Below are positions 1 to 9,052 of a stretch of DNA of 64,000 nucleotides, one piece after another. The position numbers and the translations under genes were made by a program. Origin of the DNA: Vibrio sp. SCSIO 43137 (GTDB taxonomy: Bacteria; Pseudomonadota; Gammaproteobacteria; Enterobacterales; Vibrionaceae); the NCBI RefSeq assembly GCF_028201475.1, contig NZ_CP116383.1, positions 2,108,001-2,172,000 of the forward strand, in the 5' to 3' direction. The stretch's first letter is position 1, and the number at the start of each line of letters is the position of its first letter. The notes beneath the pieces are model-generated. The model worked only from the letters and a program-made list of their open reading frames with translations. It ran no database searches and had not been told where the DNA came from.

Positions 1-1466
1 GAACACCAATCCTATGGTTTGGTTTTGCCATGGTAATCGTTTCTGTTTATCTTATGGTCAGCAAGTACGGTAACATCCGTATGGGCGAGGGAAAGCCAGA
101 GTACACCAATTTTGCATACATCACTATGATGGCACTCGCCGGTGTGGGTTCAGGTACCGTTTACTGGGCATTCCTTGAGTGGTCTTACTACATTAAAACA
201 CCACCTTTTGCCATTGAAGCAGGCTCTGTAGCCGCTCATGAGTGGGCTGTTACTTACTCTCTGCATCACTGGGGCATTACTGCATGGGCTCTTTATGCTA
301 TCAGTGCAGTGCCTATCATGTACTCATACTATGTACGTAAGAACCCTTCTCTGAAGATCAGTGAAATCGTACAAAGCATGATTAAAAACCAAGCTGTTGG
401 TAAAGTGGTAGCCCGTGTTATTGATATCACCTACCCAATTGCTCTGGTATTTGGTTTGATTATCGTACTTGCTCTGGGTGTGCCAATTGTTTCGGCTGCA
501 TTCGCTCAGCTTACCGGTCTGCAAGATACCCTTGCACTTAAGTTAGGCATGCTAGGTATTGTAGCAACACTGCTTATCGTAAGTTCGTTTGTCGGTATCG
601 AAAAAGGCATGAAGAATATCTCAAGCTCAGGTACTTACTTCCTGATTGCGCTGGTAATCTACATTCTGATCTTCGGACCTACACTATTTATTCTTGAGAA
701 TACAAGTACATCACTAAGCCTGTGGGCATCTAACTTCATTCACATGAGTTTGTATACTGATGCCATCACTCAGGACAAGTTCCCGCAGAACTGGACAGCT
801 TACTTCTGGGCATACTGGATGATCTTTATTCCGCTGATGTGTATCTTCATCACTAAAGTATCTAAAGGTCGTACTCTTCGTGAAGTGATTGCCTGCATGG
901 TAGGTGGCGGTACTGTTGGTACAACTATCCTTTTCTCCATCGTTGGTTCATTCATGATGAAGACACAGCTTGATAAGAAAGTGAACATTGGTCAGATGGT
1001 ATCCGATGGTCAGGCTAGCCAGTCTATCGTTGAAGCACTGAATACACTGCCGTTCTCATCTGTTCTGCTGATTGTATTTATCGTATCCACTTTCCTTCTG
1101 CTGGTAACCACACTGGATGGCTCTGTATTTACTGTAGCTTGTCAGACTCAGCGCGTACTGGACAAAGACAAGAACCCTGCAACTCTACTGAAAATCTTCT
1201 GGTGTCTGGTAATTATTGCTATCCCAGCCGTATTTATCATTGTTAAAGCGCCTGTAGGCTCTATGCAGTCTGCCATCCTGATTTTTGCTGCTCCGTTGGG
1301 TGTATTGGTTAGCTACATGCTATTCAAGACATTTAAGTACATGAGTGAAGATTACGGTCATATGACAGCGACTGAAATCCAGCAGATGCATAAGCTGGAT
1401 GATGAAGAGGTAGCTTCAGAATCAAAAAAGGAAGAAAGCATTAAAGAAGCACCAGTAAATGCGTAA
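1..1466 (+). CDS. BCCT family transporter, CaiT-like (5' end cut by window)
   Basis: Secondary transporter of the betaine/carnitine/choline family in the inner membrane. The reading frame is open from the first bases (first full codon at 3), so the N-terminus and first helix lie outside the window and the ATG at 30 is internal. About ten or more hydrophobic helices remain. The family region after the first helix reads GVGSGTVYWAFLEW, closer to CaiT (GLGSSTLYWGVMEW as I recall it) than to glycine-rich Na+-coupled BetP. The signature segment NWTAYFWAYW..KGRTLRE matches the BCCT motif, but one tryptophan of the CaiT-type substrate box (WLWW) appears as Tyr. The C-terminus is an acidic and lysine-rich cytoplasmic tail. 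Substrate cannot be read from sequence; a quaternary amine is the family expectation. Confidence 0.9.
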   Translation, partial: TPILWFGFAMVIVSVYLMVSKYGNIRMGEGKPEYTNFAYITMMALAGVGSGTVYWAFLEWSYYIKTPPFAIEAGSVAAHEWAVTYSLHHWGITAWALYAISAVPIMYSYYVRKNPSLKISEIVQSMIKNQAVGKVVARVIDITYPIALVFGLIIVLALGVPIVSAAFAQLTGLQDTLALKLGMLGIVATLLIVSSFVGIEKGMKNISSSGTYFLIALVIYILIFGPTLFILENTSTSLSLWASNFIHMSLYTDAITQDKFPQNWTAYFWAYWMIFIPLMCIFITKVSKGRTLREVIACMVGGGTVGTTILFSIVGSFMMKTQLDKKVNIGQMVSDGQASQSIVEALNTLPFSSVLLIVFIVSTFLLLVTTLDGSVFTVACQTQRVLDKDKNPATLLKIFWCLVIIAIPAVFIIVKAPVGSMQSAILIFAAPLGVLVSYMLFKTFKYMSEDYGHMTATEIQQMHKLDDEEVASESKKEESIKEAPVNA

Positions 1467-1490
1467 TTCTTTAACTCGCTAATCAACACA

Positions 1491-1551
1491 GAACCAAAGC
1501 CAGCCACAACAATTGTCCTCCACACAATTTGGCTTTGGTTCTTCTTTGTTC
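1491..1551. terminator. Hairpin terminator between convergent genes
   Basis: A perfect 12-bp inverted repeat (1491-1502 with 1530-1541) encloses a 27-nt loop and is followed by a T-rich stretch on the plus strand. It sits between the convergent BCCT gene and the substrate-binding protein gene and could end both transcripts. The long loop makes it less typical than the other terminators in the window. Confidence 0.6.
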
Positions 1552-1560
1552 TACTCACCT

Positions 1561-2358
1561 TTAATCAATCCAATACGCACCGTCTTCAAACTCTTTAAGT
1601 AACTCCGTATACCGTCCATTCAGACGAATCATTCTTAATCCACGGTTAAACTTTTTTAGTAACATTTTGTTCTCTTCCACCTTGTGGGAAAACAGCAGGT
1701 AGAGATGCCGGCGACTGGCAGACTGTTGCAGATAATGCACATCTTCAATCTCTTCTTTTGGCAGGTTTGAAAGGTTCTTTGCCAGATAATATAAACCAAC
1801 CTCTTTGATCACCACCACAGCATCAATTTTGCGAAAAAATAGTCTCTGCATCTGCACATCATCTTCTCCTGAGCGAATGATCTTAATCACCCCACTCTCA
1901 TGCAGAGGTTCAAGGTTGGGATAAGGGGAGTAATCCGTTCCTCCTATCCTTTTTCCGGCCAGATCGCTATCTTTATTCCAACTTACCGGATTAGATTTCA
2001 GGTAGAAGAGAACCTCGCTGGCCTCAAACACCATATCGCTGTACATAAACTCCTTCTCTCTATGCTCAGCGTAATACCAGGCAGCCGCGGCATGCCATCG
2101 ATCACCATTCTCACCTTTTCCCAGAGAGGCATACCGGTAGGAACGTTTCCACGGGAAATAGCCGTATACAACGTCTATCTCTACAGCCGCAAAGGCTTCA
2201 GAAATAATACGGGAAACTAAGCCACCATGTTTAAGCCCCTTACCCATATAGGGAGCCCACTCTCCGTTAGTGATATAAATTTTATCCTTCGCATAGGAAA
2301 TGGTTGAGCATAAGAAGCTTAGCAGCAGACCCGTTAAACTTAATAAAAGTCTTCTCAT
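1561..2358 (-). CDS. Orphan periplasmic substrate-binding protein (SBP_bac_3-like)
   Basis: Predicted secreted periplasmic protein of about 265 aa. The start at 2358 is chosen because AAAGGA lies just upstream and the protein then begins MRRLLLSLTG, a clear Sec signal peptide ending near SYA. An ATG 27 nt upstream is in frame but lacks this support. After the signal comes YITNGEWAPYMGKGLKHGGLVSRIISEAF, the usual opening of the extracellular amino-acid-binding (family 3) fold. No permease or ATPase gene is adjacent, so it may serve a distant ABC system or act as a sensor-type binding protein. Ligand unknown. Confidence 0.75.
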   Translation of the reverse strand: MRRLLLSLTGLLLSFLCSTISYAKDKIYITNGEWAPYMGKGLKHGGLVSRIISEAFAAVEIDVVYGYFPWKRSYRYASLGKGENGDRWHAAAAWYYAEHREKEFMYSDMVFEASEVLFYLKSNPVSWNKDSDLAGKRIGGTDYSPYPNLEPLHESGVIKIIRSGEDDVQMQRLFFRKIDAVVVIKEVGLYYLAKNLSNLPKEEIEDVHYLQQSASRRHLYLLFSHKVEENKMLLKKFNRGLRMIRLNGRYTELLKEFEDGAYWID

Positions 2359-2472
2359 CGAATTCCTTTCGTAGTGACTCTTCACTATCGTCCGTCCATA
2401 GACTTTTTAAGTATTGTCGATTTTTAGCACTTTTACAGTACTAGTTGTGAGACAGTTCAACTTAGCCATGCA

Positions 2473-2510
2473 ACAAAAAGAAACCCCCGCATCAAAAATG
2501 CAGGGGTTTG
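2473..2510 (-). terminator. Rho-independent terminator of nnrS
   Basis: An 11-bp stem with one mismatch (2482-2492 with 2499-2509), loop about 6 nt. On the minus strand it is followed by TTTCTTTTTG. It lies 20 nt past the nnrS stop. Confidence 0.8.
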
Positions 2511-2530
2511 TTAAATTACATTGTGGTTTA

Positions 2531-3712
2531 TTAGCCGGGGTGTCCGTCAACCCTCGGGCTAATCAACATAACCGCAAAATAGTAAATAAACATGGTAAAG
2601 GCAAATGCCCATAATATAGCCGACAGATTAATAATCAGCATCATATAGACAGGAGAGAAACCTACCCCAAGGCTTCGCAGCAACGCGGCTAAGAATACCG
2701 CCAGAAATGCCGGCCACATTCTCGGGCCTTTATAAATTGCCCGTCCTGTGTGCCCCATTGTGACTCTGGCAATCATTGCCAGAATTAAGCCACCCAGAGC
2801 GCCGATGGCAAAAAGATGAATCATAGCGTGTTTTTCAAAACCTGTTGTCAGGCCGCTGGCAATCAGTCCAAGCGGTATACAAAAATAGGATAGGTGAAGT
2901 GACCAGACTAAAGGTTCACTTAGAGTACGCCACGGTTTCCAGCGTGCCATGCGGATAAACTGGAACAGAGCACCCGTTAACATAACGGCCGGAGATACCT
3001 CAGCAAAAAATTGCGGGAAAAAGCTCAAAACAAACAGCAGACCCAACGGAAGGTTTGCAGCCACGTCTAACCACATTAATGGTTGAGCTTTCTCAAAGTT
3101 AAATTTACGCGCAGTAAAGAAAGGGATAACCCTTCCGCCCATAATAGAGAGCAGCAGTACAAACCACCAGATCATCGCCTGCCAGACTGACAATGCAGAG
3201 AAAGGTACCAGCCCTTCGATGGCTGCATAGCTGGCAAAGTTAGCCATCAAAGCAAGAATAAACAGGGGAACAAAAAACAGGTTCCTCCAGCCTTTCGCTT
3301 TCACTACCCTAAAGCCCACTTCGTAAGCAAGAGCAGCAAGAAACAGTGCTTCGATGCCGGCAATAAGCCAGATTGAAACGTCAAACCAGAACAACACCCT
3401 TGGTAGCGCCCAGAGTGAGACAATAAAGGCCAACCGATAACTTTTAGTACCATTGACACCCGTCCATGTCTGAACTGCGGTTAACACAAATCCGGCGACA
3501 ATTGCCATTGCAAAGCCAAATAGCATCTCATGTACGTGCCACCAAATAGCCGGAACGTTCAGCTGTTCAGGCTGACCATTCTGAAAGGCATACACCCAGA
3601 TAGCGACACTAACGATGGAATAGAGTGTACCAAACAGAAAAAATGGTCTGAACCCAAGACGCAATAGCGCCGGTATTTTCTCTTCCTTGCTTTTATCCGT
3701 GATATTTAACAC
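2531..3712 (-). CDS. nnrS: NnrS family haem-copper membrane protein
   Basis: Integral inner-membrane protein of 393 aa with about twelve hydrophobic segments. NnrS proteins are tied to tolerance of nitric oxide; work in Vibrio cholerae links NnrS to protection of iron pools from NO-derived iron complexes. The family pattern is visible: FRPFFLFG near the N-terminus, WWHVHEMLFGFAMAIVAGFVLTAVQTWTG with histidines in an early helix, GGRVIPFFTARKF, and ARVTMGHTGR late in the protein. Length is normal. It stands alone with its own terminator. NsrR control is the usual arrangement, but no convincing NsrR site was found in the 300 bp upstream. Confidence 0.92.
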   Translation of the reverse strand: MLNITDKSKEEKIPALLRLGFRPFFLFGTLYSIVSVAIWVYAFQNGQPEQLNVPAIWWHVHEMLFGFAMAIVAGFVLTAVQTWTGVNGTKSYRLAFIVSLWALPRVLFWFDVSIWLIAGIEALFLAALAYEVGFRVVKAKGWRNLFFVPLFILALMANFASYAAIEGLVPFSALSVWQAMIWWFVLLLSIMGGRVIPFFTARKFNFEKAQPLMWLDVAANLPLGLLFVLSFFPQFFAEVSPAVMLTGALFQFIRMARWKPWRTLSEPLVWSLHLSYFCIPLGLIASGLTTGFEKHAMIHLFAIGALGGLILAMIARVTMGHTGRAIYKGPRMWPAFLAVFLAALLRSLGVGFSPVYMMLIINLSAILWAFAFTMFIYYFAVMLISPRVDGHPG

Positions 3713-4014
3713 ACAAACACCTTACCTAAAATATTAACGACAATGATATTGCAGTTAGTGTGCCAATGAGAATAACTCTAACTGAGTATTTTAATTTTCT
3801 TATACAACAATAAGTTAGCAACTTAGCCATATATACTATAAGGTCGGAAACCAATAGGTTACCCAACCATAAATCATGTCATTTTTACATCATTGTGTCT
3901 TTTCAACAATTGTCTTTATGACAAAAACACTTGCATTTGTCGATGAATCAACACCTTAAGGCTGGCATAATTAGTGCATTAACCACAATAGGAAAACTGA
4001 CAGAGATTAAGCAT
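3713..4014. other. Divergent intergenic region nnrS / small membrane protein
   Basis: About 300 bp of AT-rich sequence between two divergent genes, so it must hold both promoters. A Fur-like stretch at 3764-3782 matches 14 of 17 fixed positions of AATGANAATNATTNTCATT; this is only suggestive. No clear NsrR or FNR palindrome was found. Confidence 0.4.
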
Positions 4015-4146
4015 ATGAATGCAAACTTATCCGCCATCATTAAAGCTGGATTCTTTATTTTCGCTCTCTACTATGCGACAGCCTATGCATTAGTACTTCC
4101 TGAGTACCTTTATATGTTTGGTATTAAGATTGGTTTGATTGGATAA
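4015..4146 (+). CDS. Small membrane protein, 43 aa, unknown
   Basis: Short reading frame starting at the ATG at 4015 (GAG at 4003-4005 is a plausible ribosome site), not at the in-frame ATG 84 nt upstream. The protein has a polar start MNANLSAIIKAG followed by one or two hydrophobic segments (FFIFALYYATAYALVL and YMFGIKIGLIG). I do not recognise a named family. It is divergent from nnrS and convergent with the diguanylate cyclase gene. No function can be assigned. Confidence 0.55.
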   Translation: MNANLSAIIKAGFFIFALYYATAYALVLPEYLYMFGIKIGLIG

Positions 4147-4157
4147 AAACTCATGCC

Positions 4158-5318
4158 TTAGTGTGAACAAACCCGGTTACGCCCTGACATTTTAGCGTGG
4201 TACAGAGCCTGATCGGATTGCTCAATAAGCTGGTTGATGGAATCATCATCAGCAAGTTCTTCGACCGAAGCTACCCCTATACTACAGGTCACTTCCCCCG
4301 CCTTGATGGAGCGTATTGGTGATATCTGTTCAAACCGGCTGCGAATTCGCTCTGCTATTTTTATTGCATTTTGCGCACGTGTATCTGATAAAACGACGAT
4401 AAACTCTTCTCCGCCATATCTTGCAAACAGATCCGGCGTACGCAAAAGCTGCTGGCAGGTAACAACAAAACTTTTTAATACCTTATCGCCCGCATTATGT
4501 CCGTAGGTATCGTTTATCTTTTTAAAATAATCTAAATCGATAGAGAGTACCGATACCGATGCCCTTTCGCGCTTTGCCCGGGCAAACATATTGTCTGCAA
4601 TGGTATAAAATGCCCGGCGGTTATAAGCTCCAGTAAGAAGATCCCTTTCTGCTGCATGCTGCAGTTCACGCAATAAAAACTCAACCACAAATGCCAGACT
4701 GATCATAACAATTAAGAATGAAACAAAAAGGTCGCCGACAATGGTATAAGCGGTCACTGTTCCTGCGCTGGACAACGCCGTACCACCAAAACCAACCAGA
4801 TAAAAAGACACTCTCAGCAGATGAACTATTATCAAAAGAATATAGGCACATATCATCAACTTCACTAAAGGCTTATCACCTTTCCTGTATGCTGGCAAGA
4901 ACACCACGACAGAAAGGGCGGCGTACAACGCGATCAAGCTGGAAGTAATCACTACTCTGAGCAGATAACCGTTGTCTATCTGAGCCAGAACGGCAAACAA
5001 CACCATGGTTACCGCAAGCAAAGTCATAAAGGTCAAGTGAGTATTGGCAAACTTTCGTTGCATAAAGCGGGCATTACCCAGCCAAACAATATATAAACCC
5101 GTTATTGCTAACCCGTTGCCCAACAACACAGAAAACATCAAAGGAGTGGACTCCCGGAAAGCCAGTAGCAGAAAGGCAGCAAACAGTATAAACCGGCCGC
5201 AGGCCCATTCGCCCAAACCTTCTATCTGACGATTTCTGTACCAGACTAAACCAAACACCAGTGCACAGGCCAGCTGGGTCAGACTAAACAATACGAAGGC
5301 GGTAGGAATATGAATCAT
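4158..5318 (-). CDS. Membrane-bound diguanylate cyclase (GGDEF)
   Basis: Predicted c-di-GMP synthase of about 386 aa. The N-terminal 220 residues form six to seven hydrophobic helices, probably a membrane sensor module. The C-terminal GGDEF domain begins at AAERDLLTGAYNRRAF. The active-site motif is GGEEF, with DLDYFKKINDTYGHNAGD upstream. The allosteric inhibition site RxxD (RTPD) lies exactly five residues before GGEEF, so feedback by c-di-GMP is expected. Start at 5318 (MIHIPTAF) is preferred because the frame then opens with a helix; an in-frame ATG at 5372 would add 18 polar residues. No EAL domain. Confidence 0.9.
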   Translation of the reverse strand: MIHIPTAFVLFSLTQLACALVFGLVWYRNRQIEGLGEWACGRFILFAAFLLLAFRESTPLMFSVLLGNGLAITGLYIVWLGNARFMQRKFANTHLTFMTLLAVTMVLFAVLAQIDNGYLLRVVITSSLIALYAALSVVVFLPAYRKGDKPLVKLMICAYILLIIVHLLRVSFYLVGFGGTALSSAGTVTAYTIVGDLFVSFLIVMISLAFVVEFLLRELQHAAERDLLTGAYNRRAFYTIADNMFARAKRERASVSVLSIDLDYFKKINDTYGHNAGDKVLKSFVVTCQQLLRTPDLFARYGGEEFIVVLSDTRAQNAIKIAERIRSRFEQISPIRSIKAGEVTCSIGVASVEELADDDSINQLIEQSDQALYHAKMSGRNRVCSH

Positions 5319-5411
5319 AGCAGTCACTCTGCACACTTCTGATTTATGGCAAAAACGGATTAACCCTGCCATTAGAGCTTAGCAAAGCCTATTAATAACT
5401 CTAGAAAACAG

Positions 5412-5434
5412 AAAAGGACCCGAAGGTCCTTTTG
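5412..5434 (-). terminator. Terminator of the nifJ operon
   Basis: A 9-bp perfect stem (5412-5420 with 5425-5433) with a four-base loop TTCG on the minus strand, ending in TTTT. It lies 19 nt past the nifJ stop. Confidence 0.85.
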
Positions 5435-5452
5435 TATTAATAATGAGATCCG

Positions 5453-8400
5453 CTACTTATGCGATTCCAGCTCCATATGAGGAGCAACAGAACCCTGCTT
5501 ACGGGTCGCCAGCTCTTCATACAGCTGCCATTTACGTTCTGCCACATGTTGAGCCTGTTGCAGAATCTCTGCTGCAGTATCGGGATCACTGCGTTGCAGA
5601 ACCTGATAACGAGCCTCATTCATACGGTACTCTTCCAGAGGAATGGAAGGACGTAAGGTATCCAGTGAGAACGGATTGATATCAACATCCCGCAGTGCCG
5701 GATTATAGCGGAACAGCGGCCAGTGGCCGGATTTAACCGCCAGTTGCTGCTGCTTCAGGCCATCTTCCATTTTGATACCGTGCGCAATACAGTGGCTGTA
5801 AGCGATGATAATGGACGGACCGCGATACGCTTCAGCTTCGCGCATTGCCAGCAAGGTCTGCTGTGGGTCCCCGCCAAGTGCCACTCTGGCAACATAGACA
5901 TTATTGTAAGCTATGGCCTGCATGGCGATATCTTTCTTGGTTGCCTGCTTACCCGCAGCAGCAAACTTAGCGACAGCGCCCAATGGCGTTGACTTAGACA
6001 TCTGCCCGCCGGTGTTAGAGTACACCTCGGTATCCATAACCAGCACGTTTACATCGGCACCACTGGCCAGCACATGGTCCAGGCCACCTGAGCCGATATC
6101 ATAAGCCCAGCCGTCACCGCCGACTATCCAGATAGAGCGTCGAATCAGCTGTTCTGCCACTGAAACCAGATTTCGTGCCGATTCAGACTCAACAGAACTT
6201 AGCTGTGCCTTAAGCGTATCAACCCTGCCTATCTGCGCCTGAATATCCGACTCCGTCTTCTGCTTAGCGTGCAGCAGTTGATCCACCAATAGTGGATCCA
6301 GTAAGTCACGATTTTCCAGTAAAAGCTGTTCTGCCAGTTCACGCTGCTTAACGGCCGCTAAACGGAAGCCCAAACCAAACTCGGCGTTATCTTCAAACAG
6401 CGAGTTTGCCCAAGCTGGACCACGACCCGCTTCATTGACAGACCAAGGCGTCGTCGGCAGGTTACCACCGTAGATGGATGAACAACCCGTGGCATTAGCA
6501 ATCATCAGACGGTCACCAAACAGCTGAGACATCAGTTTAAGGTAAGGTGTTTCACCGCAACCTGAGCAGGCACCGGAAAACTCAAATAGTGGCTGAAGAT
6601 ACTGAACACCACGTACATGAGAGAAGTCCACTTTAGCCCGCTCGTTATATGGAATGGATTCGAAGAAAGCCAGATTCTGCACTTCTTGCTCCATATAAGG
6701 CTCTTTGAGCTCCATATTGATCGCTTTCTGCTCACTGTTTTCGCTGCTAAACGCCGGACAAGCATCCACACATAAGCTGCAGCCGGTACAATCTTCCGCA
6801 TAAACCTGAAGGGTATAACGGGTATCCGGGAAGCCTCTGGCGGTAATACCCGACGATTTATATCCTTCAGGAGCGTCATCCAACAGAGATTTATCATAGA
6901 ACTTAGCGCGAATCGCAGCATGAGGACAGACAATGCTACAGTTACCACACTGAATACAGATATCCGAGTCCCACACCGGTATCTTCTGGGCAATGTTGCG
7001 TTTTTCCCACTGAGTGGTACCTGAAGGATAAGTACCGTCATCGGGCAACATGGAGACAGGAATAAGATCCCCTTTACCCGCCATCATTTGCGCCGTCACC
7101 TCTTTAACAAACTCAGGTGCCCTATCCGATACATACTGAACCGGTTTCTCTTCCGCAGTCACCGTTTCAGGTATCTCTACTTCAAACAGATTTTCCAGCG
7201 TTTTATCTACGGCGAGGAAGTTTTTCTCAACCAGTTCAGGCCCTTTACGGGAATAAGTCTTCTCAATGGCCTTTTTGATTTTTTCAATCGCCAGATCTTT
7301 TTCAAGTACACCGGATAAAGCGAAGAAACAGGTTTGCATTATGGTGTTAATGCGGCTGCCCATACCCGTTTCCCTGGCCACCTTATAAGCGTCGATAACA
7401 TAGAGTTTCATCTTGTTATCAATTAGCTGCTTCTGCATACGGGCCGGCAGACTCTGCCAGATACTCTCTCTATCCACGGATGAATTGAGCAGGAAGGTAG
7501 AGTGCTCTGTAGCTTTGGCCAGCATGTCAGTTTTTTCAACAAAAGTAGACTGGTGGCAGGCAATAAAGTTGGCCGACTGAATCAGATACGGACTGTTAAT
7601 TTCATGATGGCCGAAACGTAAGTGTGATTCGGTTTGAGAGCCGGACTTCTTGGAATCATAAACAAAGTAGCCCTGAGCAAAGTAATCCGGATCTTCACCA
7701 ATTATCTTAATGGTGTTTTTATTAGCACCAACGGTACCATCAGCGCCCAGACCATAAAACATGGCACGGACCACTTCGTTTGGCTCAATATCAAAGCTTT
7801 CATCCACTTCCAGATGGGAGTTCATAACGTCATCGATAATACCGACAGTAAAGTGGTTCTTAAGCTTACCGGAGCTCATATTATCGAAGATGGCTTTCAC
7901 CATAGCCGGGGTAAACTCTTTACTCGACAAGCCGTAGCGACCACCAATTACTTTTGGCATCCGCTCAAACTGCTCCGGCTGCTCCATAAGTGCCGTAATC
8001 ACATCCTGATAGAGAGGATCAGCAGTTGCACTTGGTTCCTTGGTACGATCCAGAACAGTGATCACCTCTGCTGACTCGGGTATCGCATCCAGCAGATATT
8101 TAGTCGACAGCGGACGATATAGGCGAACCTGAATCACACCGACCTTCTCACCTTGCTCTGTCAGATAATCTACCGTCTCTTTTATGGTCTCCACGCCTGA
8201 CCCCATTGCAATAACAATATGGGTGGCATCTTCAGCACCATGGTATTCAATAATCTTATAAGCACGTCCGGTCAGCTCTGCCAGTTGATCCATACTGGCC
8301 TGCACAATATCGGCTGTTTTGGCATAGTAAGGATTTACCGTTTCCCTCGCCTGAAAATAGACATCTGGGTTTTGCGCTGTACCGCGGATAAACGGTGTAT

Positions 8401-9046
8401 CCGGACTTAAGCCTCTGTCCCTGTGCTGACGCACCAATTCATCAGAAATGATTTCACGGATAACTTCGTCAGGAATCAGACTGATCTTATTCACTTCATG
8501 GGAGGTTCGGAAACCATCAAAGAAATGGATAAACGGAATGCGGGCAGAAAGAGTGGCACTATGCGCCACTAACGCCATATCATGAGCTTCCTGTACCGAC
8601 GATGCCGCCAGTAAGGCAAACCCCGTCCCACGCGCCGCCATAATATCTTGGTGGTCACCAAAGATAGAAAGCCCCTGCGCCGCCAGAGAACGGGCAGCGA
8701 CATGGAACACGGTCGGTGTCAGCTCACCGGCTATCTTGTACATATTTGGCAGCATTAACATTAAGCCTTGTGAGGCTGTAAAAGTGGTGGTTAACGCGCC
8801 ACTTTGCAATGCACCATGAACCGTACCGGCAGCACCGCCTTCACTCTGCATTTCGGCTATCAGAGGGGTATTTCCCCAGATATTAGTCTTATCTTCAGAG
8901 GCCCACTGGTCAGCAAACTCAGCCATAGTCGAAGAGGGCGTAATAGGGTAAATTGCGCACACCTCACTCACTTTAAATGCGATATGGGCTGCGGCTTCGT
9001 TTCCGTCACAAGTGTACATTTTTGCTTTATGTTCTGTACTCATCAT
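5453..9046 (-). CDS. nifJ: Pyruvate:ferredoxin (flavodoxin) oxidoreductase
   Basis: Single-chain PFOR of 1197 aa, the normal length for the fused homodimeric enzyme. It splits pyruvate with CoA to acetyl-CoA and CO2, reducing ferredoxin or flavodoxin in the cytoplasm. Visible features are the pyruvate-binding YPITPSS near residue 34, a two-cluster ferredoxin domain (CIQCGNCSIVCP near 695 and CTGCSLCVDACP near 750), a proximal-cluster motif CSGCGETPY near 824, and a thiamine diphosphate motif GDGWAYDIGSGG near 978 followed by the NTGGQMSKSTP segment. A GGGGGAG ribosome site precedes two adjacent ATGs (9046, 9043). It lies 6 nt after the GltD-like gene and is clearly co-transcribed with it. Confidence 0.97.
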   Translation of the reverse strand: MMSTEHKAKMYTCDGNEAAAHIAFKVSEVCAIYPITPSSTMAEFADQWASEDKTNIWGNTPLIAEMQSEGGAAGTVHGALQSGALTTTFTASQGLMLMLPNMYKIAGELTPTVFHVAARSLAAQGLSIFGDHQDIMAARGTGFALLAASSVQEAHDMALVAHSATLSARIPFIHFFDGFRTSHEVNKISLIPDEVIREIISDELVRQHRDRGLSPDTPFIRGTAQNPDVYFQARETVNPYYAKTADIVQASMDQLAELTGRAYKIIEYHGAEDATHIVIAMGSGVETIKETVDYLTEQGEKVGVIQVRLYRPLSTKYLLDAIPESAEVITVLDRTKEPSATADPLYQDVITALMEQPEQFERMPKVIGGRYGLSSKEFTPAMVKAIFDNMSSGKLKNHFTVGIIDDVMNSHLEVDESFDIEPNEVVRAMFYGLGADGTVGANKNTIKIIGEDPDYFAQGYFVYDSKKSGSQTESHLRFGHHEINSPYLIQSANFIACHQSTFVEKTDMLAKATEHSTFLLNSSVDRESIWQSLPARMQKQLIDNKMKLYVIDAYKVARETGMGSRINTIMQTCFFALSGVLEKDLAIEKIKKAIEKTYSRKGPELVEKNFLAVDKTLENLFEVEIPETVTAEEKPVQYVSDRAPEFVKEVTAQMMAGKGDLIPVSMLPDDGTYPSGTTQWEKRNIAQKIPVWDSDICIQCGNCSIVCPHAAIRAKFYDKSLLDDAPEGYKSSGITARGFPDTRYTLQVYAEDCTGCSLCVDACPAFSSENSEQKAINMELKEPYMEQEVQNLAFFESIPYNERAKVDFSHVRGVQYLQPLFEFSGACSGCGETPYLKLMSQLFGDRLMIANATGCSSIYGGNLPTTPWSVNEAGRGPAWANSLFEDNAEFGLGFRLAAVKQRELAEQLLLENRDLLDPLLVDQLLHAKQKTESDIQAQIGRVDTLKAQLSSVESESARNLVSVAEQLIRRSIWIVGGDGWAYDIGSGGLDHVLASGADVNVLVMDTEVYSNTGGQMSKSTPLGAVAKFAAAGKQATKKDIAMQAIAYNNVYVARVALGGDPQQTLLAMREAEAYRGPSIIIAYSHCIAHGIKMEDGLKQQQLAVKSGHWPLFRYNPALRDVDINPFSLDTLRPSIPLEEYRMNEARYQVLQRSDPDTAAEILQQAQHVAERKWQLYEELATRKQGSVAPHMELESHK

Positions 9047-9052
9047 CTCCCC

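Noticed and set aside
1900..2220. 106-aa plus-strand frame inside the substrate-binding protein gene
   Set aside because: It is antisense to a gene with clear signal peptide and family pattern and shows no domain features.
3764..3782. Fur-like site upstream of nnrS
   Set aside because: Only 14 of 17 fixed positions match in AT-rich sequence, and the symmetry is broken in the right half; kept out of the site list.
3870..3900. NsrR-like site (ATG..ATTTTT..ACATCAT) before nnrS
   Set aside because: The two halves do not form the required inverted repeat; expected from the biology but not shown by the sequence.
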